DNA of 64,000 nt from Chitinophaga sp. (GTDB lineage Bacteria > Bacteroidota > Bacteroidia > Chitinophagales > Chitinophagaceae). Below the pieces are notes generated by a model, which ran no database searches, was not told the DNA's origin, and worked only from the letters and a program-made list of their open reading frames with translations. A program made the translations under genes and the position numbers. The DNA is taken from NCBI RefSeq assembly GCF_019236475.1, contig NZ_JAFAIX010000013.1, positions 1 to 64,000 of the forward strand, written 5' to 3'. Shown here in pieces: positions 7,603-16,851 of the stretch (position 1 is its first letter; the number at the start of each line of letters is the position of its first letter).

Positions 7603-10005
7603 TTACTTCTTTAATAACGCAATTTCCAGCACTTGGTTCATTTGCTTCACATAATGGAACTTCAATCCTTTGATATAATCTGGATTGATCTCTCTTATGT
7701 CCTTCTCATTCTGCCAGCAGAGGATGATTTCACGGATTCCGGCACGTTTTGCCGCCAGAATTTTTTCTTTGAGTCCTCCTACTGGTAATACCTGTCCACG
7801 CAAGGTAATCTCCCCTGACATCGCCAGATAAGACTTCACTTTCCGACCAGTAAACAAAGACGCCAGCGCTGTCAACATCGTAATACCCGCACTAGGACCA
7901 TCTTTAGGCACGGCGCCTTCTGGAATGTGGATATGTACGCTCTTTTCCCGGAATACTTTCGGGTCAATTTTGTAGTCGGCTGCATTGGCCTGTAAATAAG
8001 TCATCGCCGTTACAGCAGATTCTTTCATCACATTACCCAGGTTACCAGTGAGTTTCAAATCACCTTTACCTTCACTCAAACTACTTTCAATAAACAGGAT
8101 TTCCCCGCCTACGTAAGTCCATGCCAGTCCTACAGACACACCTGGAGGATTGCCCACCTTGTATATCTCATTGGAATAACGCGGTTTACCGAGGATTTCC
8201 TCTACCCGGTCATTGGTCACGGCCTCTGGCAGTTCGTTCTCCATAGCCACTTCCTTGGCGAGGTTACGCATGATGGAGGCAAAATGTCTATCCAGTTCAC
8301 GCACCCCACTTTCGCGGGTATAATCAGCAATAATATGTTCGATAACGTTATTGGCTATACGGAATTTCATGTCTTTCAGGCCATGTGCTTCCTTCTGTTT
8401 TGGGATCAGGTGACGCTTCGCGATTTCCACCTTCTCTTCGATGCTATAACCACTCAAATCGATGATTTCCAGCCTATCGCGCAGTGCCGCAGGGATAGCG
8501 CTGATATTATTGGCGGTAGCAATGAATAACACCTTGCTCAGGTCATATTCCAGTTCCAGGTAGTTATCATAGAAAGTGCTATTCTGTTCTGGGTCCAGCA
8601 CTTCCAACATCGCGGAGCTCGGGTCTCCCCTATGATCATTGGCCAGTTTATCTATTTCATCCAGGATCATCACTGGATTAGAAGATTTTATTTTGCGAAT
8701 GGACTGCACAATACGGCCTGGCATCGCACCGATATAGGTTTTACGGTGTCCGCGGATTTCGCTTTCGTCGTGCATACCGCCTAGGCTCAAACGTACATAT
8801 TTACGTCCTACTGCATTAGCAATAGAGCGACCCAGAGAGGTTTTACCAATACCTGGAGGGCCTACAAAGCAGAGGATCGGAGATTTCATATCGCCTTTCA
8901 ACTTCAGTACGGCTAAGTATTCCAGGATACGTTCCTTGATTCTCTCCATGCCGTAGTGGTCATTATCCAGTACTTTCTTCGCCTTTTTCAGGTCGTAACT
9001 ATCGGTGGTATATTCATTCCAAGGCAGATCCAGCAAGAGATCCAGGTGGTTGTAAACCACGCTGTAATCAGGCGTGCTAGGATGCATGCGTTCCAGTTTC
9101 TCGATGCCTTTTGTGAATGCTTCCGCTGCAGCAGCAGGCCATTTTTTGTCCTCTGCTTTGCGTTTCATTTCACGGATTTCCCGATCGTTGGAATCGCCGC
9201 CCAATTCCTCCTTGATCGACTTCATCTGCTGTTGCAGGAAGTAGTCGCGCTGTTGTTTATCAAGATCGGCTTTGGTTTTATTGGTAATTTTATTTTTCAG
9301 TTCTGCCAGTTGCAATTCTGTTTGTAGGAGTTTCATCAGCAGTTCTGCACGTTGGCGCAGGTTGTTGATCTCCAACAGTTGCTGTTTATCCTTCAGTTCA
9401 GAATTCAGGTTAGAGGAGACAAAATGCACCAGGAACCCAGGATTCTCAATATTTTTCAGGATAATGCTGGCTTCTGAAGGCAGATTGGGAGACAACTGAA
9501 TAATTTGAGTGGCCAGGTCTTTAATAGACGCGATATAGGCATCAAATTCTGTATCATCTTCTGCGGTTTCATCCTGAAGGATTTCCACTCTTGCCTTGAA
9601 ATAAGGCTCTTCCGTTACTACTTCTTCGATTTTGAAGCGTTTACGGCCCTGGATGATGATGGTGGTGCCACCATCCGGCATTTTAATCAATTTAACGATA
9701 CGTGCTACGGTACCAACCTCGCTGAGGTCGTTTACAGTGGGATCTTCAACTGAACTGTCTTTTTGTGCAACAACCCCGACCATTTTGTCAGTCTTGTATG
9801 CATCGTTCACTGCCTTTATGGATTTATCCCTGCCAACAGTGATAGGAATCACAACGCCAGGGAAGAGTACTGTATTTCGTAATGGTAATAATGCCAGTTC
9901 ATCGGGGATCTTTTCGTCCTCCTGCCCTTCTCCGTCTTCACTCAAGGGAATAATAGGCATGAACTCCATTTCATCTTCCGAATTTCCTAAATAAAATCTG
10001 TTCAT
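7603..10005 (-). CDS. lon: ATP-dependent protease Lon
   Basis: Cytosolic AAA+ serine protease that degrades misfolded and selected regulatory proteins. The 800-residue protein has the classic LonA order: N-terminal substrate-binding domain (LALLPLRNTVLFPGVV, 38-53), a coiled helical segment (~205-285), the AAA+ module with Walker A GPPGIGKT (382-389) and Walker B VMILDE (445-450), and the C-terminal protease domain with Ser705 in KDGPSAG and, by spacing to E. coli Lon, Lys748 in GGLKEK. The acidic N-terminal extension (DEMEF...EDGEGQEDEK) is common in Bacteroidota Lon. All catalytic residues are present. It appears monocistronic, with a terminator downstream. Confidence 0.98.
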   Translation of the reverse strand: MNRFYLGNSEDEMEFMPIIPLSEDGEGQEDEKIPDELALLPLRNTVLFPGVVIPITVGRDKSIKAVNDAYKTDKMVGVVAQKDSSVEDPTVNDLSEVGTVARIVKLIKMPDGGTTIIIQGRKRFKIEEVVTEEPYFKARVEILQDETAEDDTEFDAYIASIKDLATQIIQLSPNLPSEASIILKNIENPGFLVHFVSSNLNSELKDKQQLLEINNLRQRAELLMKLLQTELQLAELKNKITNKTKADLDKQQRDYFLQQQMKSIKEELGGDSNDREIREMKRKAEDKKWPAAAAEAFTKGIEKLERMHPSTPDYSVVYNHLDLLLDLPWNEYTTDSYDLKKAKKVLDNDHYGMERIKERILEYLAVLKLKGDMKSPILCFVGPPGIGKTSLGRSIANAVGRKYVRLSLGGMHDESEIRGHRKTYIGAMPGRIVQSIRKIKSSNPVMILDEIDKLANDHRGDPSSAMLEVLDPEQNSTFYDNYLELEYDLSKVLFIATANNISAIPAALRDRLEIIDLSGYSIEEKVEIAKRHLIPKQKEAHGLKDMKFRIANNVIEHIIADYTRESGVRELDRHFASIMRNLAKEVAMENELPEAVTNDRVEEILGKPRYSNEIYKVGNPPGVSVGLAWTYVGGEILFIESSLSEGKGDLKLTGNLGNVMKESAVTAMTYLQANAADYKIDPKVFREKSVHIHIPEGAVPKDGPSAGITMLTALASLFTGRKVKSYLAMSGEITLRGQVLPVGGLKEKILAAKRAGIREIILCWQNEKDIREINPDYIKGLKFHYVKQMNQVLEIALLKK

Positions 10006-10124
10006 CTGAAATATTTAAAGCCACCGAGGACATTCTGTCAGATTAGCCAACCAAATCCGCTCGGATTAATAGCAGGGGTACTTAGTCAAGATTAATGCCA
10101 AGTGAAAACCCCTGCCAAAAGAAA

Positions 10125-10167
10125 GCGCTTTTATTGCTACTATCCAAATGAGTAGCAATAAAAGCGC
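10125..10167 (-). terminator. Intrinsic terminator of the 10192-10797 gene
   Basis: A perfect 17-bp inverted repeat (arms 10125-10141 and 10151-10167, 9-nt loop) lies 24 nt after the stop codon of the leftward barrel gene. On the - strand it continues into TTTC and TTTT. Confidence 0.75.
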
Positions 10168-10191
10168 CTTTAACGGTTATGGGTAAATATC

Positions 10192-10797
10192 TTACAGGGT
10201 TACACCTACACCCAACTGGATCGCTTGATTTTTCCAGTTGCTGGTGTTGGTAACACTGTTGATGTCTTTTACATCGTTGAAGCCAATGATGTAGCGGGCA
10301 GAGATGTTGATAATAGGCAGTTGCAGCCAGAGACCGCCAACGCCGGAGATATCACCACCTTTGAATGCTTGATTTGCTGCACCAAATACTTTTTTGTCGC
10401 TCACTAATGCGCTGAACTGAGGTCCGAGCTGGAGTTTCAGGCGAGGAGTACCGAGGTCAATATTTGCCAGGAGAGGAATGCTCAGGTAATTGAGGTTGAT
10501 AGTTTTACCATTATCACTCAAATTTCCTGTGTTGTAAATCTGGCTGAAATCATCGGTAGTTTTGGTTTTGGTAGAAGAGAAAATTGCTTCTCCCTGTACT
10601 CCGAAACCTTTTGTCAGGTTGAGCTGAACGAAACCTCCCAGATGGTAACCCAGGTTAAATCCATTCTGATAACCGGTACCATCCAGTTTACCCAGGTTGG
10701 CGCCACCTTTAACACCCCAGCGCAGTAGTGATTGCGCATTTACAGTCGAAACGGCTGTTACTGACATCAGTACAACAGCGAGGAATAGTTTTTTCAT
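10192..10797 (-). CDS. Small outer-membrane beta-barrel (porin-family) protein
   Basis: About 201 residues with a signal peptide (MKKLFLAVVLMSVTAVSTVNAQS) and a body of alternating hydrophobic strands rich in Gly and aromatic residues (RWGVKGGANLG, GYHLGGFVQLNL, SIPLLANIDLG, ARYIIGFNDV, IQLGVGVTL). This matches the Bacteroidota OMP_b-brl_2 type of small eight-stranded barrel. The frame extends upstream to 10881, but the ATG at 10797 is the only start that puts a proper signal peptide at the N-terminus. Location in the outer membrane is expected; no specific substrate can be named. Confidence 0.8.
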   Translation of the reverse strand: MKKLFLAVVLMSVTAVSTVNAQSLLRWGVKGGANLGKLDGTGYQNGFNLGYHLGGFVQLNLTKGFGVQGEAIFSSTKTKTTDDFSQIYNTGNLSDNGKTINLNYLSIPLLANIDLGTPRLKLQLGPQFSALVSDKKVFGAANQAFKGGDISGVGGLWLQLPIINISARYIIGFNDVKDINSVTNTSNWKNQAIQLGVGVTL

Positions 10798-10905
10798 ACA
10801 AACAATATTAATCATGGTTAAAATATAGACGCATAAGAGGACTCTCACCCCTACGACTATCCGCAGTGGCGTTTTATACAAATTCCGTGCTATATGTTAA
10901 GTATT

Positions 10906-11814
10906 TTAGAACGTATAGGAAACACGTGCTGTAAAGTAGCTCAGGAGGCCACTTTCACCGAGATTAAAAGTTTCGAACATCGTGTAACAAGGTGAGATTG
11001 TTACTTTACCAATTAAGTAAGAGAAATTAACGGTGAGATCTACTGCCCTTGGTTGAAATTCAGTCCTTTGTTCTATGGATGTTTCTTTGCCAGGGTGTTT
11101 CACCAGTTTATTCACCTTTGGGGTACGTGTATAGTATTGAAATGCTTTCAGATTGCTGAAATAATTGGCCGTACCCATGGTTAAGGATACGGAAGGAGTT
11201 AGTAAGACAGCATCTTTGGCGGATAGCAATCCGGTAAATATGAATGGATGACGTACCGTTGTAATCACGTTAAAATCGCTGCCGCGAAGTGTTTCCCTGG
11301 TATGAAGACCCTCAGTGACAGTTTTTCCCCAACCATAATCCAAACTCACACCAGGTTGTAACCACCATCCCCGGTAATAGAAATAGGCGAAAGTTTCATT
11401 TTTGATGGGCGATAGTGGTACATCACTGCTATCTGTAAAGAAATATCGGGTATAGGAAACGCCTGTGATAAATTTATCGTTCTTGGAATAATCATATCCA
11501 GCGGTAAAATCCCATTCGAACCAAGGATTCTTAAAAGCGTCAAAGAGGTAATAACCGCTAAAGCTGCCATAGAAGCCGCTCTTGTGGTAGTAAGTTAGAG
11601 ATGGGGTAATAAAAGTCTTCATTACGAGCGGTTCGTCGTAATTGGGAACTTTGCTTCCATAGGCGGGATTATTGCCATATCCAATGCCAGCAACCAGCTC
11701 GCTTTTCTCTTTTTTGCTTAACAGAGAATCTAACTGGTTTTCTAGCTCAGCTAAAGATTGGCCCATCGCAGAATGGATGCAAAACAGCAACAGGAATACT
11801 AAGTATACGCGCAT
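10906..11814 (-). CDS. Hypothetical outer-membrane barrel protein
   Basis: 302 residues, with signal peptide MRVYLVFLLLFCIHSAMGQS and then a short Leu-rich amphipathic segment with heptad-like spacing (LAELENQLDSLLSKKEKS). The rest is an alternating, aromatic-rich sequence (TYYHKSGFYGSFSGYYLF, FAYFYYRGWWLQPGVSLDYGW) that ends VSYTF. A terminal Phe after a beta-strand is the usual outer-membrane barrel insertion signal. I do not recognise the family. It is encoded just upstream of the small porin-like gene on the same strand (108-nt gap), so the two may share a transcript. Confidence 0.65.
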   Translation of the reverse strand: MRVYLVFLLLFCIHSAMGQSLAELENQLDSLLSKKEKSELVAGIGYGNNPAYGSKVPNYDEPLVMKTFITPSLTYYHKSGFYGSFSGYYLFDAFKNPWFEWDFTAGYDYSKNDKFITGVSYTRYFFTDSSDVPLSPIKNETFAYFYYRGWWLQPGVSLDYGWGKTVTEGLHTRETLRGSDFNVITTVRHPFIFTGLLSAKDAVLLTPSVSLTMGTANYFSNLKAFQYYTRTPKVNKLVKHPGKETSIEQRTEFQPRAVDLTVNFSYLIGKVTISPCYTMFETFNLGESGLLSYFTARVSYTF

Positions 11815-11913
11815 GAAAATGCTTTTACCCTAATTTTTATATTATATGCAATATAGGGGTTAAAGTCGATTAAAGAGGGGGAGCTTTGGGTGAAGAGGCG
11901 GTAAGTGTAGGTA

Positions 11914-11946
11914 TACCCTGCTTATTTGTCGATAAACAAGCAGGGT
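11914..11946. repeat. Inverted repeat after the metallophosphoesterase gene
   Basis: ACCCTGCTTATTT and AAACAAGCAGGGT form a stem with one mismatch, 7 nt beyond the stop codon of the leftward gene. The T-tract on the - strand is weak, so termination is possible but unproven. Confidence 0.45.
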
Positions 11947-11953
11947 GATCCAT

Positions 11954-13216
11954 TTAAACGAGGTCGATAACGGTAATTTCTGGGAGTACGCCTACCCTTC
12001 CTGGATAACCAAGGAAACCGAAGCCACGGTTCACGTAGAGGAACTGTTCTCCTTTTTTATAGAGGCCTGCCCATTCTTTATAAATATATTGGGCTGGGCT
12101 CCATTTCAGGCCGGGAATCTCAATACCGAACTGCATGCCATGGGTATGGCCAGCCAGCATGAGGGCAATATCTGGGTATTCAGGTCTTACCTGTGCATTC
12201 CAATGGGTAGGATCATGTGACAACAGGATCTTAAACGGAATATCCGCAACGCCTTCGTGGGCCCGTTTCAGGTCCCCATATTTAGGGAATCGGGACATAG
12301 CGCTCCAGTTTTCCACACCCAGCAGGGCAATTTTATCATTTCCACGTGTGAGTACTGCACTTTCATTCATCATCAGGTTCCAACCCAGTTCTCCGTGTAT
12401 GCGTTTCAGATGTTCCAGGTTTTGGTGCTGCATGGCGCTGTAGCCGTTGGGCTGTTTGTCGGGCCAAGGGTAATAATCGCCATAGTCATGGTTTCCGAGG
12501 GTAGAATATACGCCCATCGGCGCTTTCACCTGGCTGAAAACATCCATCCATTGTTCCATTTCAATGGCTCGGTCATTCACCAGGTCGCCCGTAAAGAGAA
12601 TGAGGTCTGGTTTCTGGTCATTGATCATTTTCACACCTTTCAATACCGCCTGGCGGTTGGAAAAGCTACCGGAGTGGATATCGGATATCTGTACGATGCG
12701 CATCCCTTTAAAACTGGCAGGCAGGTGGCTGAAAGATAATTTCAGCTTACGTACATGATAATTATACTTATTAGAAAAACCGTATACGAGAGTTGCGAAG
12801 AGACTACCGCCGGCAATCAGGCCCAGTCTGTTCAGGAATTGGGAGCGGGAAAGTCCGCTAATGGCTTCCATTTCCACTGGTTTAGATGCAGAGAAGCGGC
12901 GAATCAGCCAAGTGATACCTCTTCTGGCATCGTCTAGGAGGAGGAATACGGCCGCTAGCAGTTTGGCCACAACCAGACCAATAATGATCGCTAGCACATA
13001 GGAACGAACAGCGGTTGGCCAATGCTGCCACTTGATATAAGGTAATAAAGCCACCACCAGGAGGCAGGAAATCGAAATAAGCCAATAAGTACTATAGGTA
13101 ATATTTCTGACCCGGGGAGATGACATGTACACCATAGCTTTCACAGCTTGGAATACATAAATGTCCAACAGGAGAAGGATAAAAATTAGGATAAAGGAAT
13201 TCGAGCCAGGTCTCAT
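11954..13216 (-). CDS. Membrane-anchored metallophosphoesterase
   Basis: About 420 residues. The first ~140 residues hold three to four hydrophobic helices (FILIFILLLLDIYVF and following). The C-terminal ~270 residues form a calcineurin-like phosphoesterase with the full set of metal ligands: RIVQISDIHSG (DxH), LFTGDLVND (GD), STLGNHDYG (GNHD), LLSHDP and LMLAGHTHG (GHTH). The family (YkuE/YaeI-like) hydrolyses phosphoesters, in some cases lipid-linked. The frame opens further upstream to 13294, but the ATG at 13216 starts immediately before the first membrane helix. The substrate cannot be read from the sequence. Confidence 0.85.
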   Translation of the reverse strand: MRPGSNSFILIFILLLLDIYVFQAVKAMVYMSSPRVRNITYSTYWLISISCLLVVALLPYIKWQHWPTAVRSYVLAIIIGLVVAKLLAAVFLLLDDARRGITWLIRRFSASKPVEMEAISGLSRSQFLNRLGLIAGGSLFATLVYGFSNKYNYHVRKLKLSFSHLPASFKGMRIVQISDIHSGSFSNRQAVLKGVKMINDQKPDLILFTGDLVNDRAIEMEQWMDVFSQVKAPMGVYSTLGNHDYGDYYPWPDKQPNGYSAMQHQNLEHLKRIHGELGWNLMMNESAVLTRGNDKIALLGVENWSAMSRFPKYGDLKRAHEGVADIPFKILLSHDPTHWNAQVRPEYPDIALMLAGHTHGMQFGIEIPGLKWSPAQYIYKEWAGLYKKGEQFLYVNRGFGFLGYPGRVGVLPEITVIDLV

Positions 13217-13623
13217 TATTAGATTTTCTGTTAATATATATAATGAATGGGGCAAGGTAGCAATTCTCCCTGGCTCCAAAAAGTTAAATATCATTCAGTT
13301 GTTATGAAGACGAATAACAAGAAGATTAATTGTATGTTTTATTTTTTTTCGTGGGAAAGAAACCGTTACATTTGAAACGATCAGAAGTTATTAGGAATTA
13401 ACCCATTAACATTGGGTCTCAGGCAGTGTTTGAGTGGTGAATAGCTTTCAAACGCTTATAGTGTGAATAAATAAATATACTACAGCGCCTGATTTTTGCC
13501 TAATCGTTGTATTTTTGTCCGATTGGGGTTACTTTTAATTGTGTAAAATTAATATTGAAATCCAAATTGCAGACAGCCTTCCTGTGTAGTTGTGTCTCTG
13601 TAATTCATTCAAATCATTAATTT
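13217..13623. promoter_or_regulatory. Divergent intergenic region with candidate -7 boxes
   Basis: About 400 bases separate the leftward phosphoesterase from the rightward MBL hydrolase. Two + strand matches to TAnnTTTG are visible: TACATTTG at 13367-13374 and TATTTTTG at 13510-13517. Neither has a convincing -33 element at 19-21 nt. I see no gene or strong hairpin here. Confidence 0.3.
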
Positions 13624-14304
13624 ATGAAATTCACCTATTACGGACATTCCTGCTTTGCTGTGGAGATAAAGGGTAAGCAGATATTATTTGATCCTTTTAT
13701 CCGTCATAATGAGCTGGCAAAAAAAGTGGATATAGACGCGATACAGGCAGATTACATTTTTGTATCGCACGGACATGAGGACCATACCGCCGACCTGGTG
13801 GAGCTAGCAAAGCGTACAGGCGCCACCGTAGTATCTAACTTTGAGATTGTGACTTGGGCAGGCAAGCAAGGCCTGGAAAAATTACATCCCATGAATACGG
13901 GGGGCAAGTGGAAGTTTGATTTTGGAGTGGTAAAATGTACTGTGGCCCAACATAGCAGCGGTTTGCCTGATGGCAGCTATGGTGGCAACCCAATGGGATT
14001 CATTTTCATTACAGACGAAGGTAATTTCTATTATAGCGGAGATACCGCCCTGACATACGATATGGAACTGGTTCCTGCGGCGGCCAAACTAAATTTCGCG
14101 GTATTACCGATTGGTGATAATTTCACCATGGGTGTGGAAGATGCGATTGCGGCAGCAGAAATGATCGAGTGCAGTAAAATTATTGGCGTCCACTTCGATA
14201 CTTTTGGTTATATTAAGATTGACCATAAGGAAGCAATAGAACAATTCGACGAAGCTGGATTGGAACTGTTGTTACCTGAAATCGGGAGTACTACAGAGGT
14301 TTGA
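13624..14304 (+). CDS. Metallo-beta-lactamase-fold hydrolase (UPF0173 type)
   Basis: 226 residues, the usual size of UPF0173 metal-dependent hydrolases (YtkL-like). The metal site motif is SHGHEDHTAD (HxHxDH), preceded by the family opening MKFTYYGHSCFAVEIKGKQILFDPF. Further ligands are in AQHSSGLPDG, FYYSGDTAL and GVHFDTFGY. The fold is certain and the enzyme is cytosolic; the physiological substrate of this family is not established. The gap of 68 nt to parA and same orientation would allow co-transcription. Confidence 0.9.
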   Translation: MKFTYYGHSCFAVEIKGKQILFDPFIRHNELAKKVDIDAIQADYIFVSHGHEDHTADLVELAKRTGATVVSNFEIVTWAGKQGLEKLHPMNTGGKWKFDFGVVKCTVAQHSSGLPDGSYGGNPMGFIFITDEGNFYYSGDTALTYDMELVPAAAKLNFAVLPIGDNFTMGVEDAIAAAEMIECSKIIGVHFDTFGYIKIDHKEAIEQFDEAGLELLLPEIGSTTEV

Positions 14305-14372
14305 GGAATAGGTGGTAAGACTGATTTATCCTTTATATCCTATAAATAAACCTTGAATTATTATTTTAGACA

Positions 14373-15194
14373 ATGGCAAGAATTATCGCAATCGCTAACC
14401 AAAAAGGTGGCGTAGGAAAAACTACAAGTGCAATCAACCTGGCAAGCAGCCTGGCCGTGCTGGAGTTCAAGACGCTGCTGGTAGATGCCGATCCTCAGGC
14501 CAATAGTACCACTGGTCTTGGCTTTGACCTGCGCAATGTGCAGCAAAGTCTGTATGACTGTATGGTCAATGATATCCAGGCGAAAGATGTGATCCTGGAA
14601 TCAGATACACCCAATTTGAAAGTACTTCCTTCCCATATAGATCTGGTAGGTGCAGAACTGGAACTCATCAATCATCCCAACAGGGAAAGAGTGATGAAAC
14701 AAGTGATAGATAGTGTCCAGGCGGATTATGATTTTGTCATTGTTGACTGTTCTCCTTCTTTGGGATTGATTACGGTGAATGCCCTGGTGGCATCCAATTC
14801 TGTGATTATTCCAGTACAGTGTGAGTTCTTCGCACTGGAAGGGTTGGGCAAACTGTTGAATACCATTAAAATTGTGCAGAGCCGTTTGAATACGGAACTG
14901 GAAATTGAGGGTATTCTCATGACCATGTACGATGGACGTCTGCGACTCAGCAACCAAGTGGTGGATGAGGTGAAGCAGCATTTTGAAGAAAGCGTCTTCA
15001 ATACTATTATACATCGCAATACCAAACTGGGAGAAGCCCCCAGCTTTGGTAAATCCGTTATTATGTACGATGCAGCTAGCACCGGCGCCATTAATTACCT
15101 AAACTTGGCCAAGGAAATCCTGCAAAAACATAACTTCACGAAAATCAAAACAAAAGATAAAATCTTAGCAATTAACGATGACCAATCCAAGTAA
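14373..15194 (+). CDS. parA: Chromosome-partitioning ATPase ParA (Soj)
   Basis: Deviant-Walker-A ATPase that, with ParB, segregates the replication-origin region. The 273-residue protein begins MARIIAIANQKGGVGKTT with the KGGVGKTT loop at 11-18, then LLVDADPQANST (Walker A'), and IVDCSPSLGL (Walker B), which together are typical of chromosomal Soj proteins. The final 17 nt overlap the start of parB, so the pair is translationally coupled. Chromosomal parAB often lies near oriC, but no origin is visible in the window. Confidence 0.96.
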   Translation: MARIIAIANQKGGVGKTTSAINLASSLAVLEFKTLLVDADPQANSTTGLGFDLRNVQQSLYDCMVNDIQAKDVILESDTPNLKVLPSHIDLVGAELELINHPNRERVMKQVIDSVQADYDFVIVDCSPSLGLITVNALVASNSVIIPVQCEFFALEGLGKLLNTIKIVQSRLNTELEIEGILMTMYDGRLRLSNQVVDEVKQHFEESVFNTIIHRNTKLGEAPSFGKSVIMYDAASTGAINYLNLAKEILQKHNFTKIKTKDKILAINDDQSK

Positions 15195-16101
15195 GAAAGA
15201 GGCGCTGGGTAAAGGCATCCGCTCACTCCTGCAGAATATTGATACAGATCTGAAGCAAACCGCCGGTGCACTCGGCGATAAAGCTGCTGTAGCTACTGCG
15301 GCCGGAATAGAGCGTATTCCCCTGGACCAGATTGTGACCAATCCCAAACAGCCCCGCCGTGATTTTGATGAGATGGCATTACAGGAATTGAGTCAATCAA
15401 TCCAGCTCCATGATATTATCCAGCCGATTACTGTAGCCAAAATCAGCAATAAAAAATACCAACTGATTGCAGGTGAACGCAGGCTGCGTGCCAGCAAAAT
15501 GGCAGGACTGAAAGACATTCCGGCTTATGTTCGCCAGGTCAACGACCAAGAACTGCTGGAACTCGCCCTGCTGGAAAACCTACAGCGCGAAAACCTGAAC
15601 GCCATAGAGGTTGGACTTAGCTACAAACGCCTGATGGAGGAATGTAACCTCACCCAGGAACAAGTAGCCGACCGTATGGGCAAAGAAAGAAGTACTGTTA
15701 CCAATTATATCCGCCTGCTGAAATTACCTCCTGATATCCAGGTGGCTGTGCGCAACGGAAACCTGAGCATGGGCCATGCCCGCGTGCTCACCGGTATCGA
15801 GAAGGTGGAAAATCAACTGTTTCTTTTTAATGAAATCCTGAAAGGTGGCCTCTCCGTTCGTCAGACAGAAGAACTGGCCCGCCGCATGCATCAGGCAGAA
15901 GATAATAAAGGAAACCAGCAAAAGGCGAAAGTTAAACTGGCGCCAGCATTCCAGAAAATTCAGGATAACCTGGCATCACACTTCTCCACTAAAGTTAAAC
16001 TGGACAGAGATAAGAAAGGAAAAGGCAGTATCATGATCGAATTCTATTCAGATGAAGAACTGAACAGTATTCTGGAAAAAATAGACATTTACGGTGGCTA
16101 A
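15178..16101 (+). CDS. parB: Chromosome-partitioning protein ParB (Spo0J)
   Basis: parS-binding CTP-dependent clamp partner of ParA. The 307 residues show the order of Spo0J proteins: an N-terminal ParA-contact segment (KKEALGKGIRSLL), the ParB/Srx nuclease-like CTP-binding domain with NPKQPRRDFD and GERRLRASK, then the helix-turn-helix NLTQEQVADRMGKERSTVTNYIRLLKLP, and a C-terminal dimerisation segment. The ATG lies inside the end of parA. No convincing full parS palindrome was found in the window. Confidence 0.96.
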   Translation: MTNPSKKEALGKGIRSLLQNIDTDLKQTAGALGDKAAVATAAGIERIPLDQIVTNPKQPRRDFDEMALQELSQSIQLHDIIQPITVAKISNKKYQLIAGERRLRASKMAGLKDIPAYVRQVNDQELLELALLENLQRENLNAIEVGLSYKRLMEECNLTQEQVADRMGKERSTVTNYIRLLKLPPDIQVAVRNGNLSMGHARVLTGIEKVENQLFLFNEILKGGLSVRQTEELARRMHQAEDNKGNQQKAKVKLAPAFQKIQDNLASHFSTKVKLDRDKKGKGSIMIEFYSDEELNSILEKIDIYGG

Positions 16102-16816
16102 GGCTGGACAGATCACTCATTTTTTACGTAATATATTTTTCCTGTTGCTGGTAGTGTGCTCACTATCGGCATCAGCTATATCTACTGTGCTCCCACAGGC
16201 AGATACCGTGGCTCCTGTGCTGAAATCGCAAGATAGCAGCAGAGCCGCGCATTTGGCGTCCGACTCCGCTATTAAAGGCATCCGGATCGACTCCACAGCA
16301 GATATGCGGGCAGCCGTGGAACCTAAAATCCACAGTCCCAGGAAAGCAGCATTGTACTCTGCCGTATTACCAGGGCTAGGACAAGCTTATAACAGGGAAT
16401 ATTGGAAAATCCCCATCATATACGCTGCTATTGGTACTTGTACCGGCTTTTTCATCTTTAATATGAAAGAGTATACGCGTTACCGTGATGCCTACCGTAT
16501 CCGTATGCTGAAAAATCCGGATATACATGATGAGTTTGAAACTATCTATCCTCGTACTTACCCAGCGGAAGCGATCAAATTAATCAGGGATCAGTACCGG
16601 GAATACGTGGATTATTCCGTGTTGTTCTTTGTACTCTCCTACGGACTGAATATAGTAGATGCAACGGTGTTCGCGCATTTGCGGTCATTTGATGTTTCCA
16701 ATGACCTTACCATGCGGATTTCACCCACCATTATCAACAATCGTACATTAGGAATAGGTGTTAATATCTCCGTTGGAGGTAAGAAATCGAAGCGACTGTA
16801 TTATGCAGGCAGATAA
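16094..16816 (+). CDS. DUF5683 membrane protein
   Basis: 240 residues; GTG start at 16094 overlapping the parB stop codon by 8 nt. A hydrophobic N-terminus (IFFLLLVVCSLSASA) serves as signal peptide or anchor. The core AALYSAVLPGLGQAYNREYWKIPIIYAAIGTC, followed by FFIFNMKEYTRYRDAYR, is the DUF5683 signature; it resembles the small membrane-hairpin PGLGQ motif found in several Bacteroidota envelope proteins. A second hydrophobic stretch is VLFFVLSYGLNIVDATVFAHL. Function unknown. The overlap with parB and the 35-nt spacing to dapB place it in a par-dap operon, a conserved arrangement in the group as far as I know. Confidence 0.85.
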   Translation: MAKAGQITHFLRNIFFLLLVVCSLSASAISTVLPQADTVAPVLKSQDSSRAAHLASDSAIKGIRIDSTADMRAAVEPKIHSPRKAALYSAVLPGLGQAYNREYWKIPIIYAAIGTCTGFFIFNMKEYTRYRDAYRIRMLKNPDIHDEFETIYPRTYPAEAIKLIRDQYREYVDYSVLFFVLSYGLNIVDATVFAHLRSFDVSNDLTMRISPTIINNRTLGIGVNISVGGKKSKRLYYAGR

Positions 16817-16851
16817 CACCTTTCAGCAACCATAATAAAACAAGTCAGGTC